Part shown: piece by piece, positions 34,065-43,770 of the stretch
Position numbering within the stretch: the first letter of the stretch is position 1
How the letters are laid out: the number at the start of each line of letters is the position of its first letter
DNA from: Azospirillum tabaci
GTDB taxonomy: Bacteria; Pseudomonadota; Alphaproteobacteria; Azospirillales; Azospirillaceae
Direction of reading: 5' to 3'
Length of the DNA: 64,000 nucleotides
Assembly: GCF_014596085.1 (NCBI RefSeq)
Contig: NZ_JACCJY010000013.1
Span: 1-64,000, forward strand
Program-made: the position numbers and the translations under genes
The notes under the pieces: model-generated
The model's input: only the letters and a program-made list of their open reading frames with translations
Told to the model about the DNA's origin: nothing
Databases searched by the model: none

Positions 34065-36209
34065 TCACGCCGCCTTGCGCGTCGGCTCTCCCGGACGGGC
34101 CAGATGGTTGCCGATGCGCTTGTCGAAACGCTGGATGTGGCCGGTCAGCCAGTCGCGGAACAGCGCCAGCAGATCGTCGCCGACCCGCGCCTCCCCGGCC
34201 GCGAAGCGCTGCTTCAGTTCGGCCACGCGCTTGCGCAGGGCGTCGTGCTGCGCCTTGTGCTGGACGAAGTCGGGATAGCCCGACCGCTGCATCACCCGCT
34301 CCTCCTCCTCGAAATGCAGGACCGTGTAGGCGACGAGCTGGTCGATGGCCGACCCGATGGCCTGCGGCACTTCGCCGCCCCGGATGCGCCGGGCCGCCCG
34401 GTTGATCAGCGCGACCAGAATCATGTGGTCGTTGTCGATGTCCTCCTGCCCGACGGCCAGCGTGTCGTTCCAGGGCATGAAGACATCCTCACCGCCGGGG
34501 GCGAAGAGGGTGGCCAGTTCCGCGCTGTTGATCGCCTCCACATTGACCAGGAAGGCATCCACCAGAGCGCGCAGGGACCCGGCCTGCTGTGCCAGGCTCT
34601 CTGCGGCGTCGAGCAAGCTGTTGGCGGCCTTTTCCGTCTCCAGAGCGGAGGCCGAGACCTCGTCGATGCTGGTGGAAACCTGCCGCGTGCCCTGCGCCGC
34701 TTCCCCCGCGCTGCGGGCAATCTCACCGGTCGCCGCGCCCTGCTGCTGGACCGCGGCGGCGATGGAGGTTCCGATCTCGTCGCTGCGGGCGATGATCCCG
34801 GCGATCTCGCGGATGGCGGTGACGGCGCCGTGGGACGCCTGCTGGACCTCGCTGATCTGGGCGGCGATCTCCTCGGTCGCCTTGGCGGTCTGGCCGGCGA
34901 GATTCTTCACCTCGCCCGCCACCACGGCGAAGCCCTTGCCCATCTCGCCGGCCCGCGCCGCCTCGATGGTGGCGTTGAGCGCCAGCAGGTTGGTCTGGCT
35001 GGCGATGCTGGTGATGAGGTCGGCGACCTCGTTGATCTTCTGCGCGGCGTGGCCCAGCCCGTCGATGCGCTCGCTGGCCTGGCGGGAGGCGTTCACCGCC
35101 TCCATGGAGATGTGCGAGGAGGTGGCGACCTGGGTGCCGATCTCCGCGATGGCGCTGCTCAACTCCTCGGCGGCGGCGGCGACGGTCTGCACGTTCACCG
35201 ACGCCTGCTGCGACGCACCGGCGACCGAGGCCGCCTCGCGCATGTTGCGGTCGGCGGTGTCGGACAGGGAGCGCGCCGTGTTCTCCAGCGCCTGCACCGC
35301 CTGCCCGACCGTGCCGACCATGGCGCTGACCGTGGCGTCGAATCGCTCGGTCAGCCGTTCCAAGGCGCGGGCGCGCTGCCCGGTCACGCGATGCTCCACC
35401 TGTTGGCGTTCCCAATGGCGCTGCAGGTCGATCTGGTTGTTGCGGAAGATGTCCAGGGTGCGGGCCATGACGCCGATCTCGTCGCCGCGCTGCGTGCCGG
35501 ACACCGTCACCGCCGTGTCGCCTCCGGCGAGCGTCTGCATCACCCCGGTCATCGCGTGCAGCGGGCCGACGATGGCCCGGCTGACCAGCAGGGCGATGCC
35601 CGTCGCCACCAGGGCGATCAGCAGCCCCAGCCCGCCGAGGAACAGGGCGGCCTCGCGGAAGGCGGCGGCCACGTCGTCCACATAGATGCCCGACCCGATC
35701 AGCCAGCCCCAGGGCTCGAACCCGCGCACGTAGGAGATCTTCGGCACCGGCTCCGCCTGACCCGGCTTCGGCCACAGGTAATCGACGAAGCCGCCCTCCG
35801 CCGCGACGCCGACGCGGGTCATCTCGACGAACAGCAGCTTGCCGTTCGGATCGGCGGTGCGCGACTGGTCCTGTCCGTCCATCTCCGGGCGGATGGGGTG
35901 CATGATCATGCGCTGCGCGCGGTCGATGACGAAGAAGTACTCCGAACCGGCGTAGCGCAGCCGGCGCAGCGCGTCCTTGGCGGCCGCCTGGGCGGCGTCG
36001 CGGGTCAGGGTGCCCTTGCGCTCCATCTCCTCGTAATGGGCGACGAGGCTGTGCGCAACCTCCACCACGCTGCGGGTCTTGTCCTGGCGGTCCTTCATCA
36101 TCTCGGCACGCAGGCCGAACAGGCTGACGGCCGCAATGAGGGCGAGCCCGACGGCCGCGACGCCCAGGATGACGGAGATCTTACCCTTGATGCTGATGCG
36201 CTCGAACAC
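34065..36209 (-). CDS. chemoreceptor with Cache domain and C-terminal hemerythrin
   Basis: 714-residue membrane receptor. Order: membrane helix ([20 protein letters not shown]), single-Cache-type ligand domain (about 40-180; [37 protein letters not shown]), second helix, HAMP, MCP signalling helices with the tip [20 protein letters not shown], then a bacteriohemerythrin domain. Di-iron ligands are in [36 protein letters not shown] and [14 protein letters not shown]. The hemerythrin may sense O2 and modulate signalling. GTG 36209 has GGAGGAA 7 bases upstream; no ATG start is available. Confidence 0.92.
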   Translation of the reverse strand: MFERISIKGKISVILGVAAVGLALIAAVSLFGLRAEMMKDRQDKTRSVVEVAHSLVAHYEEMERKGTLTRDAAQAAAKDALRRLRYAGSEYFFVIDRAQRMIMHPIRPEMDGQDQSRTADPNGKLLFVEMTRVGVAAEGGFVDYLWPKPGQAEPVPKISYVRGFEPWGWLIGSGIYVDDVAAAFREAALFLGGLGLLIALVATGIALLVSRAIVGPLHAMTGVMQTLAGGDTAVTVSGTQRGDEIGVMARTLDIFRNNQIDLQRHWERQQVEHRVTGQRARALERLTERFDATVSAMVGTVGQAVQALENTARSLSDTADRNMREAASVAGASQQASVNVQTVAAAAEELSSAIAEIGTQVATSSHISMEAVNASRQASERIDGLGHAAQKINEVADLITSIASQTNLLALNATIEAARAGEMGKGFAVVAGEVKNLAGQTAKATEEIAAQISEVQQASHGAVTAIREIAGIIARSDEIGTSIAAAVQQQGAATGEIARSAGEAAQGTRQVSTSIDEVSASALETEKAANSLLDAAESLAQQAGSLRALVDAFLVNVEAINSAELATLFAPGGEDVFMPWNDTLAVGQEDIDNDHMILVALINRAARRIRGGEVPQAIGSAIDQLVAYTVLHFEEEERVMQRSGYPDFVQHKAQHDALRKRVAELKQRFAAGEARVGDDLLALFRDWLTGHIQRFDKRIGNHLARPGEPTRKAA

Positions 36210-36407
36210 CTGACGTTCCTCCGGAATCTTCTTTGTCCGGCGCAAATGCGCCGCCCCGGACGGGACGATGGCCGTCCGGAAATTCTGCTAAATTTTTTGT
36301 TACTTTTGCTCCGAGGGCCTGATCGTCGTCAAGGCGGATCAACTCATGGTGAGAAAACGTCGCGGGCATCCCTCCAAACGTTCGCAAGGAAAGGCGTGCC
36401 GCGCTGC

Positions 36408-36438
36408 AAAAAAAGAAAAGGGAGGCCAAAAGGCCTCC
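36408..36438 (-). terminator. intrinsic terminator of phoH
   Basis: On the minus strand the stem GGGAGGCC / GGCCTCCC (loop TTTT) is followed by TTTTCTTTTTTT. It lies about 60 bases downstream of the phoH stop. Confidence 0.8.
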
Positions 36439-36496
36439 CGCAGTTGTGTCGGCGCGCCGCGGGCAAAGCGCCGGCGCCGTTCGTTTGCCGACGACG

Positions 36497-37234
36497 TCAG
36501 AGCACGGTCAGCATGCTAGCGACCAGGGGATGGCGGACGATGTCGGTCTCGCTCAGGCGGACGACGGCGATGCCCTCCACCGCCTCCAGCCGGCGCGCGA
36601 TGTCGGCCAGACCCGACAGGTTGTCCAGCAGGTCCGTCTGGTCGGGGTCGCCGGTCAGGACCATGGTGGAATGCCAGCCCAGGCGGGTCAGCAGCATCTT
36701 GATCTGGGCGTAGGTGCAGTTCTGCGCCTCGTCGATCACCACGAAGGCGTTGTTCAGGGTGCGCCCGCGCATGAAGCCCACGGGCGCGATCTCGATGGTG
36801 CCGTCGGCCATCAGGGCGCGCAGGCGCTTGGCGCCCAGCCGCTCGCTCAGCGCGTCGTAGAGCGGGCGCAGGAAGGGGGCCATCTTCTCGTGCATGTCGC
36901 CCGGCAGGTAGCCGATGCTCTCGCCCGCCTCGATCGCCGGGCGGGACAGCACGATGCGGTCGACCTTGCCCTCCTCCAGCGCCTCCACCGCGGAGGAGAT
37001 CGCCAGATAGGTCTTGCCGGTGCCGGCGGGGCCGAGCGCCACAACGAGGTTATGGTCCTTGATCGCCTCCATCAGCCTCTTCTGGTTGGGGCTCTGGGGC
37101 TTGACCTTGCGGAGATAGCTCTGGTCGCGGCGGTCGGCGCCGCCCACGGGGTCCCAGCCGGCGGCGGGGAACAGTGGGTGGACCGTCGACTCGGACGCTG
37201 AAACGGCGCTGCCTTTGGTCTGGCGTTTGGCCAT
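36497..37234 (-). CDS. phoH: PhoH-family ATPase
   Basis: 245-residue P-loop ATPase of the PhoH family (RNA-related helicase-like fold). Walker A ALGPAGTGKTYLAIS, Walker B FVVIDEAQN, and late motif TGDPDQTDL. The N-terminal 45 residues (up to KVKPQSPNQKRLMEAI) are typical of the group. Exact role in RNA metabolism or stress is not fixed. An intrinsic terminator ends 45 bases upstream of its start on the same strand, which is unusual. Confidence 0.9.
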   Translation of the reverse strand: MAKRQTKGSAVSASESTVHPLFPAAGWDPVGGADRRDQSYLRKVKPQSPNQKRLMEAIKDHNLVVALGPAGTGKTYLAISSAVEALEEGKVDRIVLSRPAIEAGESIGYLPGDMHEKMAPFLRPLYDALSERLGAKRLRALMADGTIEIAPVGFMRGRTLNNAFVVIDEAQNCTYAQIKMLLTRLGWHSTMVLTGDPDQTDLLDNLSGLADIARRLEAVEGIAVVRLSETDIVRHPLVASMLTVL

Positions 37235-37278
37235 ATCGCTCTCCTAACGTCACGTTGGTGGGCGGCGGCTCCGGGCAC

Positions 37279-37323
37279 AAAAAAACCTCCCGCAAGGGGA
37301 GGTCGTCGATGTTGCTGTGCAAC
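37279..37323 (-). terminator. terminator directly upstream of phoH (leader RNA or sRNA end)
   Basis: On the minus strand the stem ACCTCCC / GGGAGGT (37303-37297 and 37291-37285, loop CTTGC) is followed by a T7 run. A small hairpin, GTTGC-ACA-GCAAC (37323-37311), lies just before it. Placed 45 bases ahead of the phoH start, it could end an upstream small RNA or attenuate phoH. Confidence 0.65.
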
Positions 37324-37974
37324 AGGATGGCCGGAGTCTGGCTTGCCGGTGCGAGGCGTGCGTCCCGTCGGCTGCGCCCGTCATGGGGTGCCGGCGACAA
37401 TCGGACGCTCGGGAACGAAGCAGGATGCAAGCGGAACCTCTTCGTCAGAATAGGAACCTCACATCACAAACATAGGGCGCGCGGCGGCGAAGGTCAGGCG
37501 AAATTGCGGGCATCGCAAAAGATTCACACAAGATGTTGTGGATGAGCCGCAGGTGGAGGCGCAGCGGCGACGGGCTACCGCCAGAGGCGGAGGGAACCCG
37601 CCGGCGCTGCGACGAGGGGATGTTTCGAGGTCGCGCTGACCATCTTTGCGAGTGCTGTGGCGAGGGAAAGATGCCGCAGCGCGAAAAGGGCATATCCCTG
37701 CAAAACCCTTTGCCCGGCGAATCCGGTTCCATTACCATACTTTGTAGTGAGACCTTCCGCTGACGCAACACATGGACCTTCAGCCCGGACGGGGACGCCC
37801 TGTTCCGGCCGATGGCGCGTGTGTCCGGTGGTTGTCACTCCATCGGCGCCGGGAAAGGCTTGAACGGATGGGGTCCGCGCCGCTAGAACCCGGGTGGTTG
37901 ACCCTTCCGCCCTGGTGCCTGGCCGATGGCCCCAGACATGCGGACGACGCGGATTCGGCAGGAACACAAGCAGG
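37324..37974. other. long intergenic gap, phoH to minC
   Basis: About 650 bases without a gene I can support; ORFs in all frames look like shadows and lack a domain. It should contain the source of the RNA ending at 37279 (minus) and the promoter for minCDE (plus). Composition is less GC-rich around 37430-37530 and 37660-37760. Confidence 0.4.
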
Positions 37975-38733
37975 ATGGCAGCGGTGAGCAGCGCCAGGCA
38001 GGGTGCCGATCGGGACGGTCCGTTCCAGTTGCGGGGCAATTCCTTCACCATGATGGTGCTGAAGGTGAATGATCCGGCGTCGCCGGACTTCTTCACCCAG
38101 CTCGCCGTCAAGGTCCGGCAGGCGCCAAATTTCTTCCGGAACGCCCCCGTCGTCCTCGATTTCGAGGAATTGACGGAGGACACCCCGCGCTTCGACATCG
38201 CCGCCCTGGTGACCAACCTGCGCGCGCTGTACCTGCTGCCGGTCGGCTTCCGGGGCGGGCCGCGCGCGGTCCACGAGGGGGCGCTCGCCGCCGGGCTGAC
38301 CCCGATGCCCGCCGGCCGTGCCGCCAAGCTGGAGTCCGCCGCCGCCCCTGCCGATCCGCAGGCCGGCGCCGCCCCGATCCCGGCTCCGCCGCCCGAGCCG
38401 GTCTACCGCCCGGCGCTGCTGGTGACCGAGCCGGTGCGCTCCGGCCAGCAGATCTACGCGGAAAAAACGGATCTGGTCATCACCGCCCCGGTGTCCCCCG
38501 GCGCGGAGGTGGTGGCCGACGGCAACATCCACGTCTACGGCGCGCTGCGCGGCCGGGCGCTGGCCGGCGTGTCCGGCGACACCAACGCGCGCATCTTCTG
38601 TCACAGCCTGGAGGCCGAGGTCGTCTCGGTGGCCGGGCTGTACCGCGTCAGCGAGGATTTCGGGAACGACGTGCTGAAGAAGCCGGTGCAGATCTTCCTG
38701 CGCGACGGCTATCTTCACATGGAGCCCCAGTGA
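37975..38733 (+). CDS. minC: septum-site determining protein MinC
   Basis: 252-residue division inhibitor that, with MinD, blocks FtsZ assembly away from midcell. N-terminal domain: [18 protein letters not shown] to [21 protein letters not shown] Pro/Ala-rich linker (about 115-145) leads to the C-terminal beta-helix with [20 protein letters not shown], the Gly-rich block that binds MinD, and [20 protein letters not shown]. Start ATG 37975, with AGGA about 12 bases upstream. Confidence 0.95.
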   Translation: MAAVSSARQGADRDGPFQLRGNSFTMMVLKVNDPASPDFFTQLAVKVRQAPNFFRNAPVVLDFEELTEDTPRFDIAALVTNLRALYLLPVGFRGGPRAVHEGALAAGLTPMPAGRAAKLESAAAPADPQAGAAPIPAPPPEPVYRPALLVTEPVRSGQQIYAEKTDLVITAPVSPGAEVVADGNIHVYGALRGRALAGVSGDTNARIFCHSLEAEVVSVAGLYRVSEDFGNDVLKKPVQIFLRDGYLHMEPQ

Positions 38734-38874
38734 TGACGCTTTTGAGCGCTTTCTGTCGAACGGCCCTCTGTGCGAGGACGGTGTCACGCAAAGCGTGCCC
38801 AGCACAGACCCTGATCTGCGTAACCCGGTAACCGGACCTTGGCGGCAACATTTAGGAACGTGGGAGAAGCTCCG

Positions 38875-39690
38875 TTGGGCAAGATCATCGTCATGACTTC
38901 CGGCAAGGGCGGCGTCGGCAAGACGACCTCCTCCGCCGCTTTCGCGACCGGACTCGCCTTGCGCGGCTTCAAGACGGTCGTCATCGATTTCGACGTCGGG
39001 CTGCGCAACCTCGACCTCATCATGGGCTGCGAGCGGCGCGTGGTGTTCGACTTCATCAACGTCATCAACGGCGAAGCGAAGCTGAGCCAGGCGCTGATCA
39101 AGGACAAGCGCATCGACAACCTGTCGATCCTGCCGACCTCGCAGACCCGCGACAAGGACGCCCTGACCCGCGAAGGCGTGGAGAAGGTTCTGAACGAACT
39201 CTCCAAGGACTTCGACTACATCGTCTGCGACAGCCCGGCGGGCATCGAGCGCGGCGCGCTGATGGCGCTGTACTTCGCCGACCACGCGGTGATCGTGACC
39301 AACCCGGAAGTCTCCTCGGTCCGCGACAGCGACCGCATCCTCGGCGTGCTGGCCTCCCGCTCGCGCCGGGCGGAGCAGGGGCTGGAGCCGGTGACCCAGC
39401 AGCTTCTCCTCACCCGCTACGACCCGGAGCGGGTGGAGCGCGGCGAGATGCTGAAGGTCGACGACGTGCTGGAGATCCTGGCGATCCCGCTGCTCGGCGT
39501 GATCCCGGAAAGCCAAGCGGTGCTGCGCGCCTCCAACGTCGGCATGCCGGTCATCCTCGACGAGGCGTCCAACGCCGGCCAGGCCTATCTCGATGCGGTC
39601 TCCCGCTTCCTGGGTGAGGACGTTGAGCACCGCTTCGTCACGCCCCAGAAGAAGGGCCTGTTCAGCCGCCTCCTCCGGAGGTCCGCATGA
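38875..39690 (+). CDS. minD: septum-site determining ATPase MinD
   Basis: 271-residue deviant-Walker-A ATPase (KGGVGKTTSS) that carries MinC to the membrane and oscillates with MinE. The C-terminal KKGLFSRLLRRS is the amphipathic membrane-targeting helix. The start is a TTG at 38875, giving MGKIIVMTSGKGG as in other MinD proteins, with GGGAGAAG 5 bases upstream; longer readings (TTG 38839, GTG 38860) add a non-conserved tail. 141 bases after minC; the minE start overlaps its stop. Confidence 0.96.
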   Translation: MGKIIVMTSGKGGVGKTTSSAAFATGLALRGFKTVVIDFDVGLRNLDLIMGCERRVVFDFINVINGEAKLSQALIKDKRIDNLSILPTSQTRDKDALTREGVEKVLNELSKDFDYIVCDSPAGIERGALMALYFADHAVIVTNPEVSSVRDSDRILGVLASRSRRAEQGLEPVTQQLLLTRYDPERVERGEMLKVDDVLEILAIPLLGVIPESQAVLRASNVGMPVILDEASNAGQAYLDAVSRFLGEDVEHRFVTPQKKGLFSRLLRRSA

Positions 39691-40082
39691 GCATCTTCAG
39701 CTTTTTCCGGTCCGCCCCGCGCGCGTCGGCGGTCCAGGCCAAGGAGCGGCTCCAGATCGTCATGGCGCACGAGCGCGCCGGGCGGACCGGGCCGGACTAT
39801 CTGCCGATGCTCCAGCAGGAGCTTCTGGCGGTCATCGCCAAGTACATCGACATCGACCAGAACAAGGTCGAGGTGAAGCTTGACCGCGGCGGTGACTGCT
39901 CGACCCTGGAGCTGAACATCGAGCTGCCGGCCCGCGAGGCGGCCGCCAAGGCGCTGAAGGAAAGCGCCAAGCTGGCGGTGGCCGGGAACCGTCCGGCGGC
40001 CAAGGACGGCGACGAGTCCGATCCGGTCAAGCTGGCCGCGGGTGGCGCCCTGACCAACGGCGGCGTGAAGAAGCGCCGCTGA
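39687..40082 (+). CDS. minE: cell division topological specificity factor MinE
   Basis: 131-residue MinE that displaces MinC and stimulates MinD ATPase. N-terminal membrane/MinD-contact part: MSIFSFFRSAPRASAVQAKE, then RLQIVMAHERA, and the C-terminal dimerisation strand DQNKVEVKLDRGGDCSTLELN. It is longer than the usual about 90 residues, with a 40-residue C-terminal tail of Ala, Lys, Gly and Asp (from residue 92). Overlaps minD by 4 bases (ATGA). Confidence 0.95.
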   Translation: MSIFSFFRSAPRASAVQAKERLQIVMAHERAGRTGPDYLPMLQQELLAVIAKYIDIDQNKVEVKLDRGGDCSTLELNIELPAREAAAKALKESAKLAVAGNRPAAKDGDESDPVKLAAGGALTNGGVKKRR

Positions 40083-40105
40083 GCGTCCTTGCGCTCCGTG
40101 AACCG

Positions 40106-40141
40106 ATCCCGCCGCAGCCGGCCCGCTGCGGCGGGATTTTT
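40106..40141 (+). terminator. intrinsic terminator of minCDE
   Basis: Thirteen-base perfect stem ATCCCGCCGCAGC / GCTGCGGCGGGAT with a CGGCCC loop and TTTT after it, 24 bases past the minE stop. Confidence 0.85.
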
Positions 40142-40322
40142 CATGCCCTCCGGGACGCTTCCCGCGCGGTCATAGGCCGCAGCTCCTCGGCAGGCTGGAC
40201 TTCCGTGCGGGTTTACCTCCGCCGTTCGAAGAGGTATCAACGGATTAGAGCCCGTCAGGGACCGGCCTTCGCGGGCCAAACCCTCCCCGGGCGTCGTCGC
40301 GGCAGTGAGGGAGTGGCGGCCG

Positions 40323-41702
40323 ATGTTCTTCGAATGCTCGCGGCTGATCGACGGCAACCAGCCGCGCCTGTCCAACGGCATCACCGTGACCGACGTCGAC
40401 GGTGACGGGGCATTCGAACTGGTGGTCACGGGCTACGCCACCAACAACCTCGTCCTCAAATGGGACGGCTCCCGGCTGGTGGACATCGCCGGGCCGTTGC
40501 TGGCCGACGCCTCGGGCTGCGCGGTCGCCATCGCCGCCGCCGACGTGGACGGCGACGGGCGGGAAGAGCTGTACGTCCTGAACTCCGACCGGGCGAGCGG
40601 GCCGAAGGAGATGGGCGACCGGCTGTTCGCCTGCTTCGGCAAGCACTGGCTCGACCTGCTGGCCCAGCCGGAGAACGCCGGCATGGCGAACCGCGTCGCC
40701 GGGCGCTCGGTGGTCGCCATGGACCGGCACGGCCATGGCCGCTACGGGTTCGTCGTGGCGGCGGACGGCGGCCCCTTCCGCCTGTTCGAGCTGAGCCGCC
40801 GCGGGCGGCTGGAGGACGCGGCGGAGGACGCGGGCATCGATCTGATCGGCGCCGGGCGCGGGCTGCTCGCCCTGCCGTTCCTGTCCGACCGCGTGGACCT
40901 GTTCGCCTGCAACGAGGGTGGGCCGAACTTCCTGTTCCGCAACCTGGGCGACGGAACCTACGAGGAGATCGCCGAGGAACGCGGAGTCGCCGATTCGCGC
41001 TTCGCCGGGCGGGCGGTGACCGCGGTGGACGGGCCGGGCTATGGCGGGTTCGGGCTGCTGGTCGGCGCCTGGGAGGGGCCGCAGCGCCTGTTCGTCCAGC
41101 GCTCCGGCGGCGGCTTCGTGGACGAGGCCGATCCCGAGATGTCCTTTCCGGGCCGGGTGTCCAGCGTGATCGCCGCCGATTTCGACAACGACGGCTATGA
41201 AGAGTTGTTCTTCAACCTGCACGGCGAACCGAACCGCCTGTTCGGGTGGCGCGACGACCGCTGGCAGGCCATCGATCTCGGCGACGCGTTGGAGCCCAAG
41301 GGGATGGGGACCGGGGCGGCGGTGGCCGACATCGACGGCGACGGACGGCTGGAACTCCTTGTCGCGCACGGCAATGGGCTGGGCGGCGGATCGCCGCAGC
41401 CGCTGTCGCTCTACCGCACGGCGGCGAACCACAACGGGTGGCTGCGTGTGCTGCCGCTGACCCCCTACGGCGCGCCGGCCCGCGGCGCGGTGGTGACCTG
41501 CACGGCCAACGGGCGGCGGCAGCGCCGGTCCGTCTGCGCGGGATCGGGCTATCTCTGCCAGATGGAGCCGGTGGCCCATTTCGGATTGGGCAGCGCCCGG
41601 TCGGTGGAACGGCTGGAGGTGCGCTGGCCGGACGGCATGACGGCGATCGTCGAGAATCCGCCCATCGGCCGGCTGCTGACCGTTCCCTACCCGCCGGAGT
41701 GA
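40323..41702 (+). CDS. FG-GAP/VCBS-repeat protein with C-terminal ASPIC/UnbV domain
   Basis: 459-residue seven-bladed-propeller-like protein. FG-GAP blades carry DxDGDG-type calcium loops: DVDGDGAFELVV, DVDGDGREELYV, DFDNDGYEELFF, DIDGDGRLELLV. The C-terminus (RRSVCAGSGYLCQMEPVAHFGLGSARSVERLEVRWPDG, about 390-430) is the UnbV/ASPIC domain of CRTAC1-type proteins. Unlike most relatives it has no signal peptide: MFFECSRLIDGNQPRLS goes straight into the first blade. GAGGGAG precedes ATG 40323; GTG 40305 is an alternative. Function unknown. Confidence 0.85.
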   Translation: MFFECSRLIDGNQPRLSNGITVTDVDGDGAFELVVTGYATNNLVLKWDGSRLVDIAGPLLADASGCAVAIAAADVDGDGREELYVLNSDRASGPKEMGDRLFACFGKHWLDLLAQPENAGMANRVAGRSVVAMDRHGHGRYGFVVAADGGPFRLFELSRRGRLEDAAEDAGIDLIGAGRGLLALPFLSDRVDLFACNEGGPNFLFRNLGDGTYEEIAEERGVADSRFAGRAVTAVDGPGYGGFGLLVGAWEGPQRLFVQRSGGGFVDEADPEMSFPGRVSSVIAADFDNDGYEELFFNLHGEPNRLFGWRDDRWQAIDLGDALEPKGMGTGAAVADIDGDGRLELLVAHGNGLGGGSPQPLSLYRTAANHNGWLRVLPLTPYGAPARGAVVTCTANGRRQRRSVCAGSGYLCQMEPVAHFGLGSARSVERLEVRWPDGMTAIVENPPIGRLLTVPYPPE

Positions 41703-41936
41703 GCCGACGGCACATCGTTGCGTCCGGTCCACGGTTGAGCGGTGTCAAGCGGACGGTTGAGCTGAATCATATTTCCGCCCGGCAACAAATTTAATCTTTT
41801 GTATAACCCGCATGGTCTTTATTTTGCGGCGTCCGCCAGTGCCCGACGGGAACGCGCGGATGGGGAGATGTACGCCCTGTAACCGACCGCGAACCAATAA
41901 GGGGGCGCCGGGCTCTCGGCCCGCGACCGCAGGCAC
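41703..41936. other. intergenic region ahead of the PAS-MCP pair
   Basis: About 230 bases, AT-richer near 41765-41825. No clear terminator; probably holds the promoter of the PAS-MCP pair. Confidence 0.35.
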
Positions 41937-42485
41937 ATGGCACACAGCGCTGTTCTCAGTCCCGGCCTCCGCGACCGGACGCTGACCGGGGTCGAGCGGT
42001 TCTTCGACGCCGATGAGGTGATCGTTTCCAAGACCGACCTGAAGGGCCGGATCACCTACGCCAACCGGGTGTTCCAGCGCGTGGCCGGCTACAGCGAGGC
42101 GGAGCTGATGGGCGCCCCGCACTGCATCGTCCGCCACCCGGACATGCCGCGCTGCGTGTTCAAGCTGCTGTGGGACACGCTGGGGGCGGGGCAGGAGATC
42201 TTCGCCTACGTCGTGAACCGGGCGCGCAACGGCGACCATTACTGGGTCTTCGCTCACGTCACCCCCAGCTACGACGTCAACGGTCGGCTGGTCGGCTACC
42301 ACTCGTCGCGCCGGGTGCCGGACCGCGGCGCGATCGACAAGGTGGTGCCGCTGTACCGCACGCTTCTCGACATCGAAAACCGCCACGAAGACCGCAAGCA
42401 GGGCATGAACGAGGCCTTCGCCACCGTTGTCGGACTGCTGACGGAGAAGGGGATCGGGTATGACGAATTCGTCTTCTCTCTCTAA
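41937..42485 (+). CDS. Aer-type PAS domain protein
   Basis: 182-residue soluble protein with one PAS domain of the Aer kind, which binds FAD in Aer. The PAS core is [29 protein letters not shown], then the signature [20 protein letters not shown] and [20 protein letters not shown]. No membrane segment. The C-terminal 40 residues are helical ([15 protein letters not shown]). Overlaps the following chemoreceptor by 26 bases, so the two are translationally coupled and together equal one Aer-type aerotaxis receptor. Confidence 0.9.
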   Translation: MAHSAVLSPGLRDRTLTGVERFFDADEVIVSKTDLKGRITYANRVFQRVAGYSEAELMGAPHCIVRHPDMPRCVFKLLWDTLGAGQEIFAYVVNRARNGDHYWVFAHVTPSYDVNGRLVGYHSSRRVPDRGAIDKVVPLYRTLLDIENRHEDRKQGMNEAFATVVGLLTEKGIGYDEFVFSL

Positions 42486-43770
42486 GGCGTTCGGGCTCGG
42501 GGCGGTCGCCGCGCTGCTCGTCGCAGCGCTGTTGGTGACCGATTCGCTGGACGTCGGCGGCGCGCCGCTGCGCATCGGGATCGGGGCCGCCGCGCTGGCC
42601 GCGCTGGTCGGCGTCATGCTGTGCATGGTGCGCGCCCGCGCCGCGGTGGGGCAGGCGGTGGCGGTCTGCCAGGCGGTGTCGCGCGGCGATTTCGAGGCGC
42701 GGGTCGTCAATGTGCGGGAGAAGGGCGACCTGGGCGAGCTGATGCACGCCCTGAACGACTCGATCGACCGGACCGACGCCTTCATCCGCGAGGCTACCGC
42801 GTCGATGAGCTACGTGTCGGCCAACAAATATTTCCGGCGGATCGTGCTGAAGGGCATGCAGGGCAACTTCCTGCACGCGTCGCGCACCATCAACACCGCC
42901 ACCGACGCCATCGCCACCAAGGTGAAGGGCTTCGCCGGGGTGACCGACCGCTTCGAGACGCAGATCCGCGCGGTGTGCGAGCAGGTGTCCGGCACCGCCC
43001 ACCAGTTGGAGATGTCGGCCCGCACCATGGAGACCGACGCCCAGACCGCCACCGGCAAGGCGTCCTCGGTGGCCGCCGCCGCGTCGCAGACCGGCTCCTC
43101 GGTCGGCAGCGTCGCAGCCGCGACGGAGGAACTGTCGGCCTCGATCCGGGAGATCGCCCGCCAGGTGGAGGAGGTCGCCAAGGTCGCCGCCAACGCGGCG
43201 GGCGAGGCCGAGCGCTCCAACGCGCTGATCGCCGATCTGTCGGGGGCCGCCAAGACGGTGGGCGAGGTGGTCACCCTCATCAACGACATCGCCAGCCAGA
43301 CCAACCTGCTGGCGCTCAACGCCACCATCGAGGCGGCCCGCGCCGGCGAGGCCGGTAAGGGCTTCGCCGTGGTGGCGCAGGAGGTCAAGCGGCTGGCTGA
43401 CCAGACCGCCAAGGCCACCGGCGACATCGCCGGGCAGATCGCCGGCATCCAGTCCTCCACCGACGTGGCGGTCGCCTCCATCGTCGGCATCGGCCACACC
43501 ATCCAGGACATCAACCAGATCGCCGGCGGCATCGCCGCGGGCATCGGGCAGCAGGGCTCGGCGATCCGCGCGATCGTCAGCAACATGGATCAGGCCGCCG
43601 CCGGCACCCGCGCCGTCACCGAGGACATCCAGGACGTCACCACCGCCGCCGAGCGCACCAGCGGCACCGCACACGAGGTCTTCGCCGCGTCGGAGCGGAT
43701 GACCGTCCAAGCCGACCGGCTGACGCGCGAAGTGCAACTTTTCCTCGATGAGATGAGCAAGGTTGCCTGA
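42460..43770 (+). CDS. methyl-accepting chemotaxis protein, partner of the PAS protein
   Basis: 436-residue receptor with two adjacent hydrophobic stretches at the N-terminus ([36 protein letters not shown]), hardly any periplasmic loop, a HAMP-like region, and the MCP hairpin with the tip [20 protein letters not shown]. No ligand domain. A short extracellular loop and the fused reading start in the PAS gene suggest input comes from the PAS partner, as in split Aer systems. Start ATG 42460 lies inside the PAS gene. Confidence 0.92.
   Translation: MTNSSSLSKAFGLGAVAALLVAALLVTDSLDVGGAPLRIGIGAAALAALVGVMLCMVRARAAVGQAVAVCQAVSRGDFEARVVNVREKGDLGELMHALNDSIDRTDAFIREATASMSYVSANKYFRRIVLKGMQGNFLHASRTINTATDAIATKVKGFAGVTDRFETQIRAVCEQVSGTAHQLEMSARTMETDAQTATGKASSVAAAASQTGSSVGSVAAATEELSASIREIARQVEEVAKVAANAAGEAERSNALIADLSGAAKTVGEVVTLINDIASQTNLLALNATIEAARAGEAGKGFAVVAQEVKRLADQTAKATGDIAGQIAGIQSSTDVAVASIVGIGHTIQDINQIAGGIAAGIGQQGSAIRAIVSNMDQAAAGTRAVTEDIQDVTTAAERTSGTAHEVFAASERMTVQADRLTREVQLFLDEMSKVA

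Noticed and set aside
33042..36713. A 1223-codon plus-strand open frame across sco, the chemoreceptor and phoH.
   Set aside because: It is antisense to several clearly identified genes and has the repetitive composition of a GC shadow.
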